Of a DNA stretch of 64,000 nt, positions 16,828 through 25,944 are shown in pieces. Origin of the DNA: Brumimicrobium mesophilum (lineage in GTDB: Bacteria; Bacteroidota; Bacteroidia; Flavobacteriales_D; Crocinitomicaceae); assembly GCF_003025005.1 (NCBI RefSeq), contig NZ_PVSS01000012.1:62001-126000 (forward strand), read 5' to 3'. Positions within the stretch are counted from its first letter, which is position 1; every line of letters starts with the position of its first letter. Under the pieces are notes generated by a model that searched no databases, was not told the origin of the DNA, and worked only from the letters and a program-made list of their open reading frames with translations. The translations under genes were made by a program, and so were the position numbers.

Positions 16828-19017
16828 TCAATAACAATCCATCAAAATCTTTCCTTTCTCAATGTATTTTTCCAATGGTGGCAGACCTTCTTCCTCCAGG
16901 ATGTTTTTAATTGCTTCCAAAACTCCATCTCTCATTTTAATGGAACCACAAATCATGATACTGCCTTTGTTTTTTAGCAATCGGGCAACTTCAGCCTTGT
17001 TTTTAATGACTAAATCTTGAACATAACATTGGTTTCCGTCTTCCTTTGATAGAGCAAAGTGTAAGGTGTTGAATAATTCTGTTGAATTGATGTACTGAAT
17101 TGTTTTATGGTACAATTTAAAACTCAAAGTATTTCGACCACCTAAGTAAAAGATTTTCTTTTGTTTGGAATACATGGAGGTCATTCCTAAAAATGGGGCA
17201 ATTCCAGTTCCGTTTGCAATCATCAAAACATCCCCTTTTTTAGGCAAATGAAATTTATTGTTCACTTTGACATAAGCGGAAATTTCATCATCAATTTCTT
17301 GTTGAAATAAGAAATTTGAACATTCTCCAATATCATGTTTTTTTATGCTCAAAAGAATATTTCCTTCTTCTGTTTTTCCTATTGAATAATAGCGTGCAAT
17401 ATCATCTCCCGGAGGCGCAATCGCTAATAAATCTCCCGATTGAAAGTTGCTTTGTTCTTGAGGTGAAAGTTCGAGAGTGAAAGTTAAAACATAGCCATCA
17501 TCAACAATTTGTTTTTGTACAACTTTGAACTTAGATAAGCGAACAGGCTTTTTTAATTTCTCATTCGGAAGTTCAAGTTCAATTGAATGACGTTTTTTCC
17601 ATTCATCTATCGATAAAGTAAAACTTGTTTGTGACTTTGCATCGATTAAAGTAGGGGAGACATCTAGTTGAAATCCATCATTTTTTTTAAGTGTTTGATG
17701 AACCTCTATTGCAAATTTACAGAATTTCGGATAAATCATAGAGCCAAACCCTATCACATGCGTTGCTAAAACATTATGTTGTTTGATGCTTGCAACTTTC
17801 GATAAAAATAATCGAGCATTGAAAGGAGGATCTCCATCACCATAAGTCGAAGTCAATATGATGAGGTGTTTGGCTTTTGGAAAAGCTTTATAGTGATTCA
17901 TGTCAGCAATAAATACGGATTTCCCAGCGTTGAGCAAAGCAGTGAATAAATGTTGACCAAATTTTCGTGTTGAACCATTTTCAGAACCAATTAGTATAAT
18001 AAATTCTGCTTCTTCGGGACTAACTTTATTACGAGTTTTGGCTGAAATTCTCCTCCAAGCAATTTTTGTCCCAGAACACATGAAGTACAACAAGTTTATT
18101 GAAATTAAACCCAATACTATTGCCCAAATCCATTGGCCTTTTCCGGTATGAAGGGTCATTGACAGTGCGTTCAGATTTTGTTTCCATGTTGCATTTTGTT
18201 CAACAATAACTTCTCCAGTAAATTGATGGATTTTTAAGGTTTGATCATGTAATATTAATTCGAAATAATCTTCCTCATCAGGTGAGAATGGGAAGTTGAG
18301 AGTTTTAACTTCGCTTAAATTGGTGTTTAGAAATATAGGAAAGGCATCAATATCCCTGCTTTCTTTTTGCGTTTGGACATGAACAATTTCTTGATTTTCT
18401 TTAGGTTTAAATTGCGTATTCAAAAACAGCACTGTTCCTGAAAAAGCCATTATTATAATTGGAATGAAAGAAATTCGCCCCAATAAAGTATGATAATATT
18501 GAGCACTGTTTTGTTTCTTTATATGCGAAAATATATTTCGAAATCCGTTGGTGCGTTTGATCACCAAAGCAATTCCACTCAATGCCATGAGGAAAAGCAA
18601 GAAAACGGTAATTCCCATTAAAATTCGTCCTGTTGCATGAATGAACAAGGAGCGATGTAAAACAGTTACCCACGCATATATCTCATTCTTCGGAGGAATG
18701 TCAGCAATTTTTTCTCCTGTACTCGGATCGATATAAAAAGCACCATCTGCATTCTCATCAAAACCAATCACATCTACTTTTACTGCTTTTTCATCATCAA
18801 CGGATAAAGAAAAAACTTCGATGTATTGATCTTTTAATTGTGGGATAATTTGTGCTAAACTAATGTTGTCAGCAGCAATTCTATCGCTTGGCGAATCCAT
18901 GTGCTCAACGATTGGTTCTGTTGCGAGAATAATTCCCGTAACTGAAGCAATCAATAAGAACACACTAGAAAATATGGCCAGGAGCAAATGGCTTGTCCTC
19001 CAAAAGTTAGTCAACAT
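16828..19017 (-). CDS. PepSY membrane / flavodoxin / NADPH-flavin reductase fusion
   Basis: A 729-residue inner-membrane oxidoreductase. The N-terminal third is a PepSY-associated module with a first helix at about 12-32, others at about 135-155, 180-200 and 295-315, and periplasmic loops between them. A flavodoxin domain starts near residue 340 (FIILIGSENGSTRKFG) and includes TSTYGDGDPP. The C-terminal part is a sulfite-reductase-like FAD/NADPH reductase with ARYYSIG (FAD), GTGIAPFLGM (NADPH) and a terminal DCY. It probably moves electrons from NADPH across the membrane, by analogy with ferric or haem-reducing PepSY proteins. It follows the DUF2271 gene by 15 bases, in the arm divergent from a TonB receptor operon, which supports a role in iron release. 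Confidence 0.85.
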   Translation of the reverse strand: MLTNFWRTSHLLLAIFSSVFLLIASVTGIILATEPIVEHMDSPSDRIAADNISLAQIIPQLKDQYIEVFSLSVDDEKAVKVDVIGFDENADGAFYIDPSTGEKIADIPPKNEIYAWVTVLHRSLFIHATGRILMGITVFLLFLMALSGIALVIKRTNGFRNIFSHIKKQNSAQYYHTLLGRISFIPIIIMAFSGTVLFLNTQFKPKENQEIVHVQTQKESRDIDAFPIFLNTNLSEVKTLNFPFSPDEEDYFELILHDQTLKIHQFTGEVIVEQNATWKQNLNALSMTLHTGKGQWIWAIVLGLISINLLYFMCSGTKIAWRRISAKTRNKVSPEEAEFIILIGSENGSTRKFGQHLFTALLNAGKSVFIADMNHYKAFPKAKHLIILTSTYGDGDPPFNARLFLSKVASIKQHNVLATHVIGFGSMIYPKFCKFAIEVHQTLKKNDGFQLDVSPTLIDAKSQTSFTLSIDEWKKRHSIELELPNEKLKKPVRLSKFKVVQKQIVDDGYVLTFTLELSPQEQSNFQSGDLLAIAPPGDDIARYYSIGKTEEGNILLSIKKHDIGECSNFLFQQEIDDEISAYVKVNNKFHLPKKGDVLMIANGTGIAPFLGMTSMYSKQKKIFYLGGRNTLSFKLYHKTIQYINSTELFNTLHFALSKEDGNQCYVQDLVIKNKAEVARLLKNKGSIMICGSIKMRDGVLEAIKNILEEEGLPPLEKYIEKGKILMDCY

Positions 19018-19032
19018 AGGGAATTACAAAAG

Positions 19033-19539
19033 TTATTTATCGACAGGAATTAGTCTGATTTGGCGGATATATCCTTCTTTTCCTTCGTATTTACCTAATT
19101 TCAATTGGTCGTTGGATAATGAAACAACAACATCTTTAACATGATAACTTTTGTCCTCAACCGCTGTTTCGAAACGAAGAGAATAACCTTTGTCGATGTA
19201 TTTTTGATTAATTTTCAGACTAACAACAGAACGTTCGCCGCTTCCAATTGTGGCACCTGTAACACCATCTAACCTTGGCTGATGTCTGTTTTTATTTCTA
19301 AAAGCATACCACGATTTAATGTCTGGATACCATTCGTGGTCATCACCTAGAACGCGTAATGTTTCAACATATTCTCCTTTGGAATTTACCACAGATACAG
19401 CGATGTACGCACCTTCACCTTGATAGTTTTTTAATTGAATTAGGCATTTGTATTCTCCACCGACAGTTTGAGCGTTTGAATAAAAAGAATTCATTGTTAG
19501 GTTGGCGCAAATTAACCCCAGAATTAAAATATTTTTCAT
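19033..19539 (-). CDS. DUF2271 family periplasmic protein
   Basis: A 168-residue secreted protein with a signal peptide at about 1-23 (ILGLICANLTMNSFYSNAQ). It matches DUF2271: a beta-rich fold with YIAVSVVNSKGEYVETLRVLG, a following WYPDIKSWYAF segment and the conserved DGVTGATIGSGE motif near residue 90-102. The family is found beside PepSY proteins and flavin transferases and may handle flavin or redox partners in the periplasm; that link is contextual. The gene sits 5 bases before the ankyrin gene's stop on one side and 15 bases from the PepSY fusion gene on the other, so all three are likely one operon. Confidence 0.85.
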   Translation of the reverse strand: MKNILILGLICANLTMNSFYSNAQTVGGEYKCLIQLKNYQGEGAYIAVSVVNSKGEYVETLRVLGDDHEWYPDIKSWYAFRNKNRHQPRLDGVTGATIGSGERSVVSLKINQKYIDKGYSLRFETAVEDKSYHVKDVVVSLSNDQLKLGKYEGKEGYIRQIRLIPVDK

Positions 19540-19544
19540 TTCAC

Positions 19545-21002
19545 TTATTTTAAAAATTCTAAATCACCTGTTAAAAGCTCATTGCTTTTGGCTAAATCGT
19601 AAACTGATTCTTCAAAATCAGTTAGGATATTTTTGTCAGCTCCTTTACTGATTAAAAACTTAAGAAATTCTGTATGGTCACCTTTCATTGCCGCCAATTG
19701 TAGGGCAGTAATTCCATCATTGCTTTTGGCGTTGATGTCAACTCCAGCATCCAATAATGTATTCACTAAAAATTCGTTTTCAATTGCCGTTGCCAGGTAA
19801 ATAGTTTTATCTTGAACTTCGATTCCTTTGTTTACGAAAACACTAAAATACTGTGTGAAAAATGCTTTGTCTTTCTCATCATATGTTGCCACTAAATAAG
19901 TAATTACGTTGTCTCCTGATTTATCCTTTAATTTAAAGTCAGCACCTTCTTTTAATGCACGTTCTGCCAACTCTGTGTTTTTATTTTTCAAAGCAAAAGT
20001 CACTAGCGAATTTCCTTTTTCATTCACCATGAATTTATCTTCAGTTAAATCGTATAAGGCCCTGATGGCTACTGTATTATTTCTTTCAGCGGCATTCATC
20101 AAGGGTGTATTTCCTTCCTTATTTACTTTTTGAAGATCAACGTTTTTTTCTATTATATAGGTGAAAACATCTTCGTTTTTGTTACCAGAAGCTAAATAAT
20201 GTAACAGATTGTTCCCTGTTGCGTTCGTCAACTTTGGATCTAAACCAAGTTTGATTAGGTATTCAAAAACCGCCAATTCATTGGAGAATCTACGTTTACC
20301 TTTTGCAGCAAAAAACAAAGCATTTTCATTATTGTTGTTCAGCGCTTTTGGGTCTAATCCTTTGGTAATTAATTGATTTAATAATTCAATATTTCCTTGT
20401 GAACTTGCATAGTGGAAAACAGTGTTATTGTCTTTGTCTTTCGAAGTTAAATTGATTCCATTCTTAAGGAAGTATTCGAATTCCGCGATGTCATTTGCTT
20501 GTTGTGCCAAATAATGAATCACATTTGCTCCTTGTCGATTTGGGGTGTCTAGTTTTAGTCCTGATTTTATATATAAATCATAAATTCTGTGATCTGTAAC
20601 ACCACCCATAGCAGTAAAGGTCTGGATATTGTTTCCTTTGTCATCAATTATTTTTAGATCTGCACCTTCGTTGATTAAGAATTCCACCAATTCGAAATTC
20701 CCTTTGTAGCCTGCCCACATGAGGTAGTTTCTCCCATCATGTGTTATTTTACTCACTTCATTTCCTTTGATACTCAACAAATATTTCATTGTTTCAAAAG
20801 GAACTTTATTCAAAATGGCGTAGGCTGTTGCATCAAAATTAAAAGCATTAAATTCTGTAGGATCGTTTCCTTTTTTGATTGCAGCCTCAACTTGTTCAAT
20901 CGTTGTTGATTCATTCCAAAATTCTCCTCCAAGAAAAATGTTTTTTTGAGCATTTACATTAAAAACTCCTAAAAGTAGGAGGACACTAATAATTGTCTTC
21001 AT
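19545..21002 (-). CDS. Secreted ankyrin-repeat protein
   Basis: A 485-residue protein with a signal peptide at 1-18 (IISVLLLLGVFNVNAQ). About ten to twelve ankyrin repeats follow, from about residue 80 to 470, with cores such as GRNYLMWAGYKGNFELVEFL, NTVFHYASSQGNIELLNQLI, GNTPLMNAAERN and GITALQLAAMKGDHTEFLKFL (20 or 21 residues each). Ankyrin stacks bind proteins. In this phylum such periplasmic ankyrin proteins often accompany DUF2271 and PepSY-type reductases in metal or haem loci. Here it is the first gene of that three-gene arm and is divergent from the HmuY-like/TonB receptor arm across a 189-base gap. Confidence 0.88.
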   Translation of the reverse strand: MKTIISVLLLLGVFNVNAQKNIFLGGEFWNESTTIEQVEAAIKKGNDPTEFNAFNFDATAYAILNKVPFETMKYLLSIKGNEVSKITHDGRNYLMWAGYKGNFELVEFLINEGADLKIIDDKGNNIQTFTAMGGVTDHRIYDLYIKSGLKLDTPNRQGANVIHYLAQQANDIAEFEYFLKNGINLTSKDKDNNTVFHYASSQGNIELLNQLITKGLDPKALNNNNENALFFAAKGKRRFSNELAVFEYLIKLGLDPKLTNATGNNLLHYLASGNKNEDVFTYIIEKNVDLQKVNKEGNTPLMNAAERNNTVAIRALYDLTEDKFMVNEKGNSLVTFALKNKNTELAERALKEGADFKLKDKSGDNVITYLVATYDEKDKAFFTQYFSVFVNKGIEVQDKTIYLATAIENEFLVNTLLDAGVDINAKSNDGITALQLAAMKGDHTEFLKFLISKGADKNILTDFEESVYDLAKSNELLTGDLEFLK

Positions 21003-21084
21003 AGTTGCTTAGAATTATTCTAAATAAGGCAAAAGTAGAAAAATTATCACTCGAAATTTGAGAAACATTCAAAATACCTAGAAC

Positions 21085-21158
21085 AGGGTATTTTGTCCAA
21101 ATACTAGTGAATACCTACAATTTGGTATTGTTAAAAAAATATGTCTGCCCTACTTTTG
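21085..21158 (+). promoter_or_regulatory. Divergent control region with promoter of the HmuY-like gene
   Basis: A TTG at 21128-21130 and TACTTTTG at 21151-21158 match the -33/-7 pair at 20-base spacing, 33 bases before the HmuY-like start. Just upstream, GGTATTTTG (21087) faces GAATACC, and CCAAAT (21098-21103) faces ATTTGG (21119-21124). These interlocking inverted repeats could form an operator shared by both arms. The regulator is not known. Confidence 0.5.
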
Positions 21159-21191
21159 CGGCGTTATTTGTATTTAATCTAAATAAGAACA

Positions 21192-22445
21192 ATGAAAAAA
21201 TCTATACTTTTTACAGCACTTCTATTCGCAGGAAGTCAATTTTTAAACGCTCAATCAACAATAGAAACGGTTAGTATTGGAGCAGGATATGCAGACGAAA
21301 CTTGGTACAGTTTAGAAAATGGAGATCAAGGCACTAAAACTGCTGCTGATTGGGATTTGGCATTTGATTTAGGTGGTTTCGGAACATCAATCAGAATTAA
21401 TTCGGGTAATGGAGTTCTATTATATGCATATCCAAATGGAGATGTTAACGATTGGGCGATGGTTGATACAACAGGATTGTCAACTTGGGAGGCAGTTTAT
21501 AATTCGGAATCAACATGGTTTGAAGGAGCGCTGGATCAAAATATCAACCCAAATGATCCATTTGATGTAGGTTGGGGGATTTACGATATGAATACACATA
21601 TCATTTCTGGAGATTCAATTTTCATCATAAAATTAATTGATGATACTTACAGAAAATTACGTATTGATCAAATGGCAGGAGGTGCTTTTGACTTTACATT
21701 TGCAAATCTAGATGGAACAAACGAAGTTCAAGCACAAGTTGTAAAAGCGGATTATACAGACAAATTATTTGGATATTATTCAATTCAAAATGAAGTTGCG
21801 GTAGATCACGAGCCTGTTACAGTTGAGAATTGGGATTTATTTTTCGGAAAATACACTGGGTTCATTCCAACTCCATATAATTTAACTGGAATTATAGCAG
21901 GACCAAATACTGAGGTTGTTCAAATTGATGGGGTTTCAGATGTTGCAAATTACAACGATTGGGGAGCTGAAACTTTTACCACTGACATCAGCACAATTGG
22001 TGCGGATTGGAAAGAGTTTGTGTTTTCTTCTATGAGTTACGAAATTGCAGATGATGTGGTTTATTTCGTGAAAACTCAAGCTGGAGATGTATGGAAACTT
22101 ATTCCTACAGGATTTGGAGGTAGCTCAAATGGAGATTTCGAATTCACCAAAGAAAAAATCTCTGCATTATCAACTGACGAAAATGGGTTGCCAAACGCAG
22201 AAGTTGTTGTTTATCCAAATCCAGCTAAAGAAAATGTATCATTGATTTTGAACAACATGAATTCTAATTCATCAACTGTACAAATTTTGAATTTAAATGG
22301 ACAGGTATTATTTAATGAAAATTATGTTGGTTCTTCAAACTTCGAAGTGAAAAATATACCTGTAAGTTCTTTTGAGTCTGGGGTTTACTTAGTAAAAGTG
22401 AATTCTGGAGAGGAATATTTTAATCAGAAACTAATTATTAAATAA
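21192..22445 (+). CDS. HmuY-like protein with T9SS sorting domain
   Basis: A 417-residue secreted protein with a signal peptide at 1-20 (ILFTALLFAGSQFLNAQ). Residues about 25-320 carry two tandem copies of the HmuY-type pattern in which a strand W-DLAF or W-DLFF follows an Ala/Glu-rich lead (TAADWDLAFDLGGFG; TVENWDLFFGKYTG). HmuY proteins bind haem at the outer surface in Porphyromonas. The final 80 or so residues are a T9SS domain (VVVYPNPAKENVSLIL) ending in FNQKLIIK, so export to the surface is by the type IX system. It is first in an arm with DUF6607, a TonB-dependent receptor and a second HmuY-like lipoprotein, which supports a haem or iron-chelate role. Confidence 0.75.
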   Translation: MKKSILFTALLFAGSQFLNAQSTIETVSIGAGYADETWYSLENGDQGTKTAADWDLAFDLGGFGTSIRINSGNGVLLYAYPNGDVNDWAMVDTTGLSTWEAVYNSESTWFEGALDQNINPNDPFDVGWGIYDMNTHIISGDSIFIIKLIDDTYRKLRIDQMAGGAFDFTFANLDGTNEVQAQVVKADYTDKLFGYYSIQNEVAVDHEPVTVENWDLFFGKYTGFIPTPYNLTGIIAGPNTEVVQIDGVSDVANYNDWGAETFTTDISTIGADWKEFVFSSMSYEIADDVVYFVKTQAGDVWKLIPTGFGGSSNGDFEFTKEKISALSTDENGLPNAEVVVYPNPAKENVSLILNNMNSNSSTVQILNLNGQVLFNENYVGSSNFEVKNIPVSSFESGVYLVKVNSGEEYFNQKLIIK

Positions 22446-22480
22446 AAGAGAGATGGTGTTTTTCTTCATGAACACCGTTG

Positions 22481-22534
22481 CCTTCGATAGGCTCAGTCAT
22501 CGGGATGAACTTCGGAGATTGAGCTTGTTGAAAG
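22481..22534. repeat. REP-like imperfect palindrome
   Basis: CCTTCGATAGGCTCAGTC (22481-22498) faces ATTGAGCTTGTTGAAAG (22518-22534). Together they make an imperfect hairpin of the CTTCGACAGGCTCAG type that is scattered between genes in many Bacteroidota. A small GGTGTT/AACACC hairpin lies just before it at 22455-22476. It sits between the HmuY-like and DUF6607 genes and could attenuate or stabilise the transcript. Confidence 0.6.
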
Positions 22535-22603
22535 CGACGAAAGAACTGGAGGAAATTCACGAAAAACTAATATTAAAAACTAAATAATACAATACAAAAA
22601 GTT

Positions 22604-23527
22604 ATGAAAAAATCATTTTTATTTTTACTTGCCTTAGCCTTGACAAGCATAATTACATTTGCTCAGAAGGACAAAAAACAACAAGATCGAAATTCTATTT
22701 TAGCAATGGAAGGATGTTATAAAGTAACCTTCGATTTTGCTGAGACATTTTCACCTGATACTGCGTATGTGAAGTACGACAATTATTCTTCTCAAGCGAT
22801 TGAGTATGTATTTGCAATAGAAAACGAACCAGATTTCATCTCTCTACAGCATATTTTGGTAATCAACGACAGTTTTGTAGTTAAACATTGGAGACAAGAT
22901 TGGTTGTACGAAAACCAAACGCTTTTAATGTATGACAAAAACAGAACTTGGAATAACAAAGAGATTTCTAAAAAGGATGCAAAAGGAACTTGGACTCAAA
23001 AGGTTTTTCAAGTTGATGACAGTCCACGTTACGAAGGATACGGTACTTGGGTTCATGTAGACGGGAAAAATTACTGGGAATCTACGGCTGATGCTCCATT
23101 ACCAAGACGTGAATTAACGGTAAGACAAGATTACAATGTTACTCGTCGTCACAGTAGAATGGAAATCACTGAAAACGGTTGGAACTTAGAACAAGATAAC
23201 GAGAAAATTTACCGTGATGAAAACGGGAATGATCAATTGATTTCTTGGGAAAAAGGACATGAAATTTTTACACGAGGTGATCATGATTGTAAAGCTGGGA
23301 TTGACTGGTGGAAAGAAAACCACAGATTTTGGACGGATGTAAGAACTGTATGGGGTAAAACCATTGCAGCCAACAAAAAAATGCAGTTCGAAAGAAAAGT
23401 TGATAAAAAGTTGATGTATGAGCACTTATTCGCAATGGGTGATAAATATACTGGCGATAATTATGATCAAGCAGAAGCGCAGAAAGAAATTCAGGCTGTG
23501 ATCGAATCTTACCTAAATCAAAAGTAA
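22604..23527 (+). CDS. DUF6607 family protein
   Basis: A 307-residue exported protein with a signal peptide at 1-20 (FLFLLALALTSIITFAQ). It fits the DUF6607 family: an aromatic and charged beta-rich protein with MEGCYKVTFDFAETFSPD near the start, a central HWRQDWLYENQTLLMYD, and conserved PRYEGYGTWVHVDGKNYWES and LPRRELTVR blocks. The C-terminus is helical (YNQAEAQ-like repeats, ending ESYLNQK). The biochemical role is unknown, but the family occurs beside TonB-dependent receptors. Here it precedes one by 120 bases, which suggests a periplasmic accessory of uptake. Confidence 0.85.
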   Translation: MKKSFLFLLALALTSIITFAQKDKKQQDRNSILAMEGCYKVTFDFAETFSPDTAYVKYDNYSSQAIEYVFAIENEPDFISLQHILVINDSFVVKHWRQDWLYENQTLLMYDKNRTWNNKEISKKDAKGTWTQKVFQVDDSPRYEGYGTWVHVDGKNYWESTADAPLPRRELTVRQDYNVTRRHSRMEITENGWNLEQDNEKIYRDENGNDQLISWEKGHEIFTRGDHDCKAGIDWWKENHRFWTDVRTVWGKTIAANKKMQFERKVDKKLMYEHLFAMGDKYTGDNYDQAEAQKEIQAVIESYLNQK

Positions 23528-23647
23528 TCTTTCATAATTTGATAAGAGTTGTTCAGTTTGATTAAGGCTCAAACTGGATGACTTTTTTCAGTTCCTAAAT
23601 TTTACCTGGAAAATTAAAATATACTGGGTTGACTTTTCAAAAGAATA

Positions 23648-25933
23648 ATGATCATGTTTATAGCGATTTGTAAATATTTCTTCAATACATTTATTTTACT
23701 CTTGTTTTTCACAACATTTGCATGTGGTCAAACTGTAACGGTAATTTCTCTTGAAGATAGTCAGCCCATTCCTGGTGCTAGAGTGAATATTCAACTCAAT
23801 GAAAAAACTTTCAATTTTACAACTTCAATTGATGGAGAGTTAAAAATTGAGGATGCTTTTAAGTTGAAACCGCTGACAATGACCATTTCATTTTCCAGTT
23901 TTGAAACGAAGCGGTTGGAAAATTTAGTGCTTTCAAAAGATACAGCAATTGCATTGGCTTCTGCTGTTAAACAGTTTGATGAAGTGGCTATTACTGCCCA
24001 ATACAAATCGCAATTGGTTGAAAAAGCGGTACACAATATAAAAGTTATCGATCGTCAGAAAATCGAATCGATGGCGGCACAAGATTTAAAAGATGTTTTA
24101 ACCAATGAATTAAATGTTCGTTTAGGAGAAGACAACATCTTAGGAAGTAGCATGCAACTTCAAGGAATTGGAGGTGAAAATGTAAAAATTCTTGTTGATG
24201 GAGTTCCAATGACAGGAAGATTAAATGGAAATATTGATTTATCGCAAATTCCATTAGAAAGCGTAGAACGCATAGAAATTGTTGAAGGTCCACTTTCTGT
24301 AAGTTACGGAACGGATGCCTTAGCAGGAACAATAAATATAATCACAAAGAAAAACCAAGCCAATAAATTTATTGCGACTTCAAATAACTACTTTGAAAGT
24401 AGTGGAAAAGTGAACAACACAGTTTCTTTGGGCTGGCAATTAAAAAAGCATCAATTTCGACTAGAAGGTGGTCGCTACTTTTTTGATGGTTGGAACCCAA
24501 CGCACGAAACATTTCATTATGAACCAAATCCAATTGCAGACAGTTCTCGTGTAATGCAATGGAATCCAAAAGAACAGCTTTTTGGTGGAATTAATTACCG
24601 TTATAACAGAAAAAACACCTTGTTTAATTATAGCGGGCAAGTGTTTAATGAAAGTATTATTAATCGTGGAACACCACGAGCACCCTATCAAGAAACGGCA
24701 TTTGATGATTACTATGAAACCAATAGAATAAATCAACGTGCAAATTTCCAATACAGATTAAAAAATGATTATCGTTTATCAATAATTGCTGCTTACAACG
24801 GTTATTTTAGACGGAAAAACACTCAGATTCGTGATTTGACTGAAATTACAGATGTTGTTTCTGGAAATCCAAGTGACCATGATACTTCTGCTTACCATAG
24901 TTTTATCGCTCGAGGAAGATTAGTTCAAACAAAATCAAATAAGAAAATCAACTATGAAATTGGTTATGATATTCTTTATGAGGTAGCAAATGGAGAACGA
25001 ATCCTAGACAAGCAACAATCAATTGGGGATTACGCACTATATGCTACGGCAGAATATACACCTTTCAAATCTTTAATTATTCGTCCTGGAATTAGATATG
25101 GGTACAATTCTGAATACACCGCACCTGTTACACCTTCAATTAATGTGAAGTATGACTTCTTGGAAAATGATAAGCAATTGTTGAGTTTGCGTACCTCTTA
25201 CGCAAGGGGATTCCGTGCACCATCAATTAAAGAATTGCATTATGTTTTTGTGGATATCAATCACAATATAGTAGGTAATCCTGACTTGGAAGCAGAAACA
25301 TCGAATCACTTCAACCTTTCACTACATCAGAATTTGAATTTGAAAGAGGTGAAATTGAAGAATAAATTAGTTTTGTTTTATAACGACATTCATGACTTAA
25401 TTACCTTGGCTCAAGCTTCAGCAACTGAATATTCATACTTTAATTTAGATAGATATACAACAACTGGAGCGCAAGTTGAAAGTAATATCAATTACAAAAA
25501 TTTGACAACAGGAATCGGGATGGGTTATGTTGGAAGATATAATGAATTAGTAGAGGAAAATTCTAATTCTACAGATTTTTTATTCTCTCCTGAAGTGAAG
25601 TTTAACTTACAATACGATTGGAAAAAAGCGGGGATACAAACAGGTGTTTTCTATAAATATACAGGTGTTTTACCAAATATTCGTACCAATGCTGAAGGCG
25701 AATTGTATGAATCAGAGGTGAGTGATTATCATATCACTGACTTAACAGTTTCAAAATTCGTATGGAAAAAAAGGTTGAAATTTACAGTAGGAGTGAAAAA
25801 CCTATTCGATGTCACATCAATTACTGGAACAGCTAGTGGAGACGGTGCGCATTCTGTAACATCGGGAAGTGTGAGCGTTGGAATGGGACGTGTTTATCAT
25901 ATGGGAGTTAGACTTAATTTAAGTTCAAAATAA
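23648..25933 (+). CDS. TonB-dependent outer-membrane receptor
   Basis: A 761-residue TonB-dependent receptor. After a signal peptide (about 1-27, ending FACGQT) comes a carboxypeptidase-regulatory-like domain (about 28-105). Next is the plug, about residues 125-240, with the typical MQLQGIGGENVKILVDGVP and ERIEIVEGPLSVSYGTDALAGTINI blocks. The rest is the 22-strand barrel, including FRAPSIKELHY and LEAETSNHFNL, and it ends in VRLNLSSK without a T9SS domain. TonB-dependent receptors import iron chelates, haem or vitamins. Its neighbours are two HmuY-like proteins, DUF6607 and, across the divergent promoter, a PepSY reductase, so haem or ferric siderophore is the best guess. An alternative in-frame ATG lies two codons downstream. 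Confidence 0.93.
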   Translation: MIMFIAICKYFFNTFILLLFFTTFACGQTVTVISLEDSQPIPGARVNIQLNEKTFNFTTSIDGELKIEDAFKLKPLTMTISFSSFETKRLENLVLSKDTAIALASAVKQFDEVAITAQYKSQLVEKAVHNIKVIDRQKIESMAAQDLKDVLTNELNVRLGEDNILGSSMQLQGIGGENVKILVDGVPMTGRLNGNIDLSQIPLESVERIEIVEGPLSVSYGTDALAGTINIITKKNQANKFIATSNNYFESSGKVNNTVSLGWQLKKHQFRLEGGRYFFDGWNPTHETFHYEPNPIADSSRVMQWNPKEQLFGGINYRYNRKNTLFNYSGQVFNESIINRGTPRAPYQETAFDDYYETNRINQRANFQYRLKNDYRLSIIAAYNGYFRRKNTQIRDLTEITDVVSGNPSDHDTSAYHSFIARGRLVQTKSNKKINYEIGYDILYEVANGERILDKQQSIGDYALYATAEYTPFKSLIIRPGIRYGYNSEYTAPVTPSINVKYDFLENDKQLLSLRTSYARGFRAPSIKELHYVFVDINHNIVGNPDLEAETSNHFNLSLHQNLNLKEVKLKNKLVLFYNDIHDLITLAQASATEYSYFNLDRYTTTGAQVESNINYKNLTTGIGMGYVGRYNELVEENSNSTDFLFSPEVKFNLQYDWKKAGIQTGVFYKYTGVLPNIRTNAEGELYESEVSDYHITDLTVSKFVWKKRLKFTVGVKNLFDVTSITGTASGDGAHSVTSGSVSVGMGRVYHMGVRLNLSSK

Positions 25934-25944
25934 AAATTAAAGAG

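Noticed and set aside
23186-24751. Minus-strand open frames across DUF6607 and the TonB receptor
   Set aside because: Antisense shadows of well-supported coding regions, with atypical composition and no homology-like motifs.
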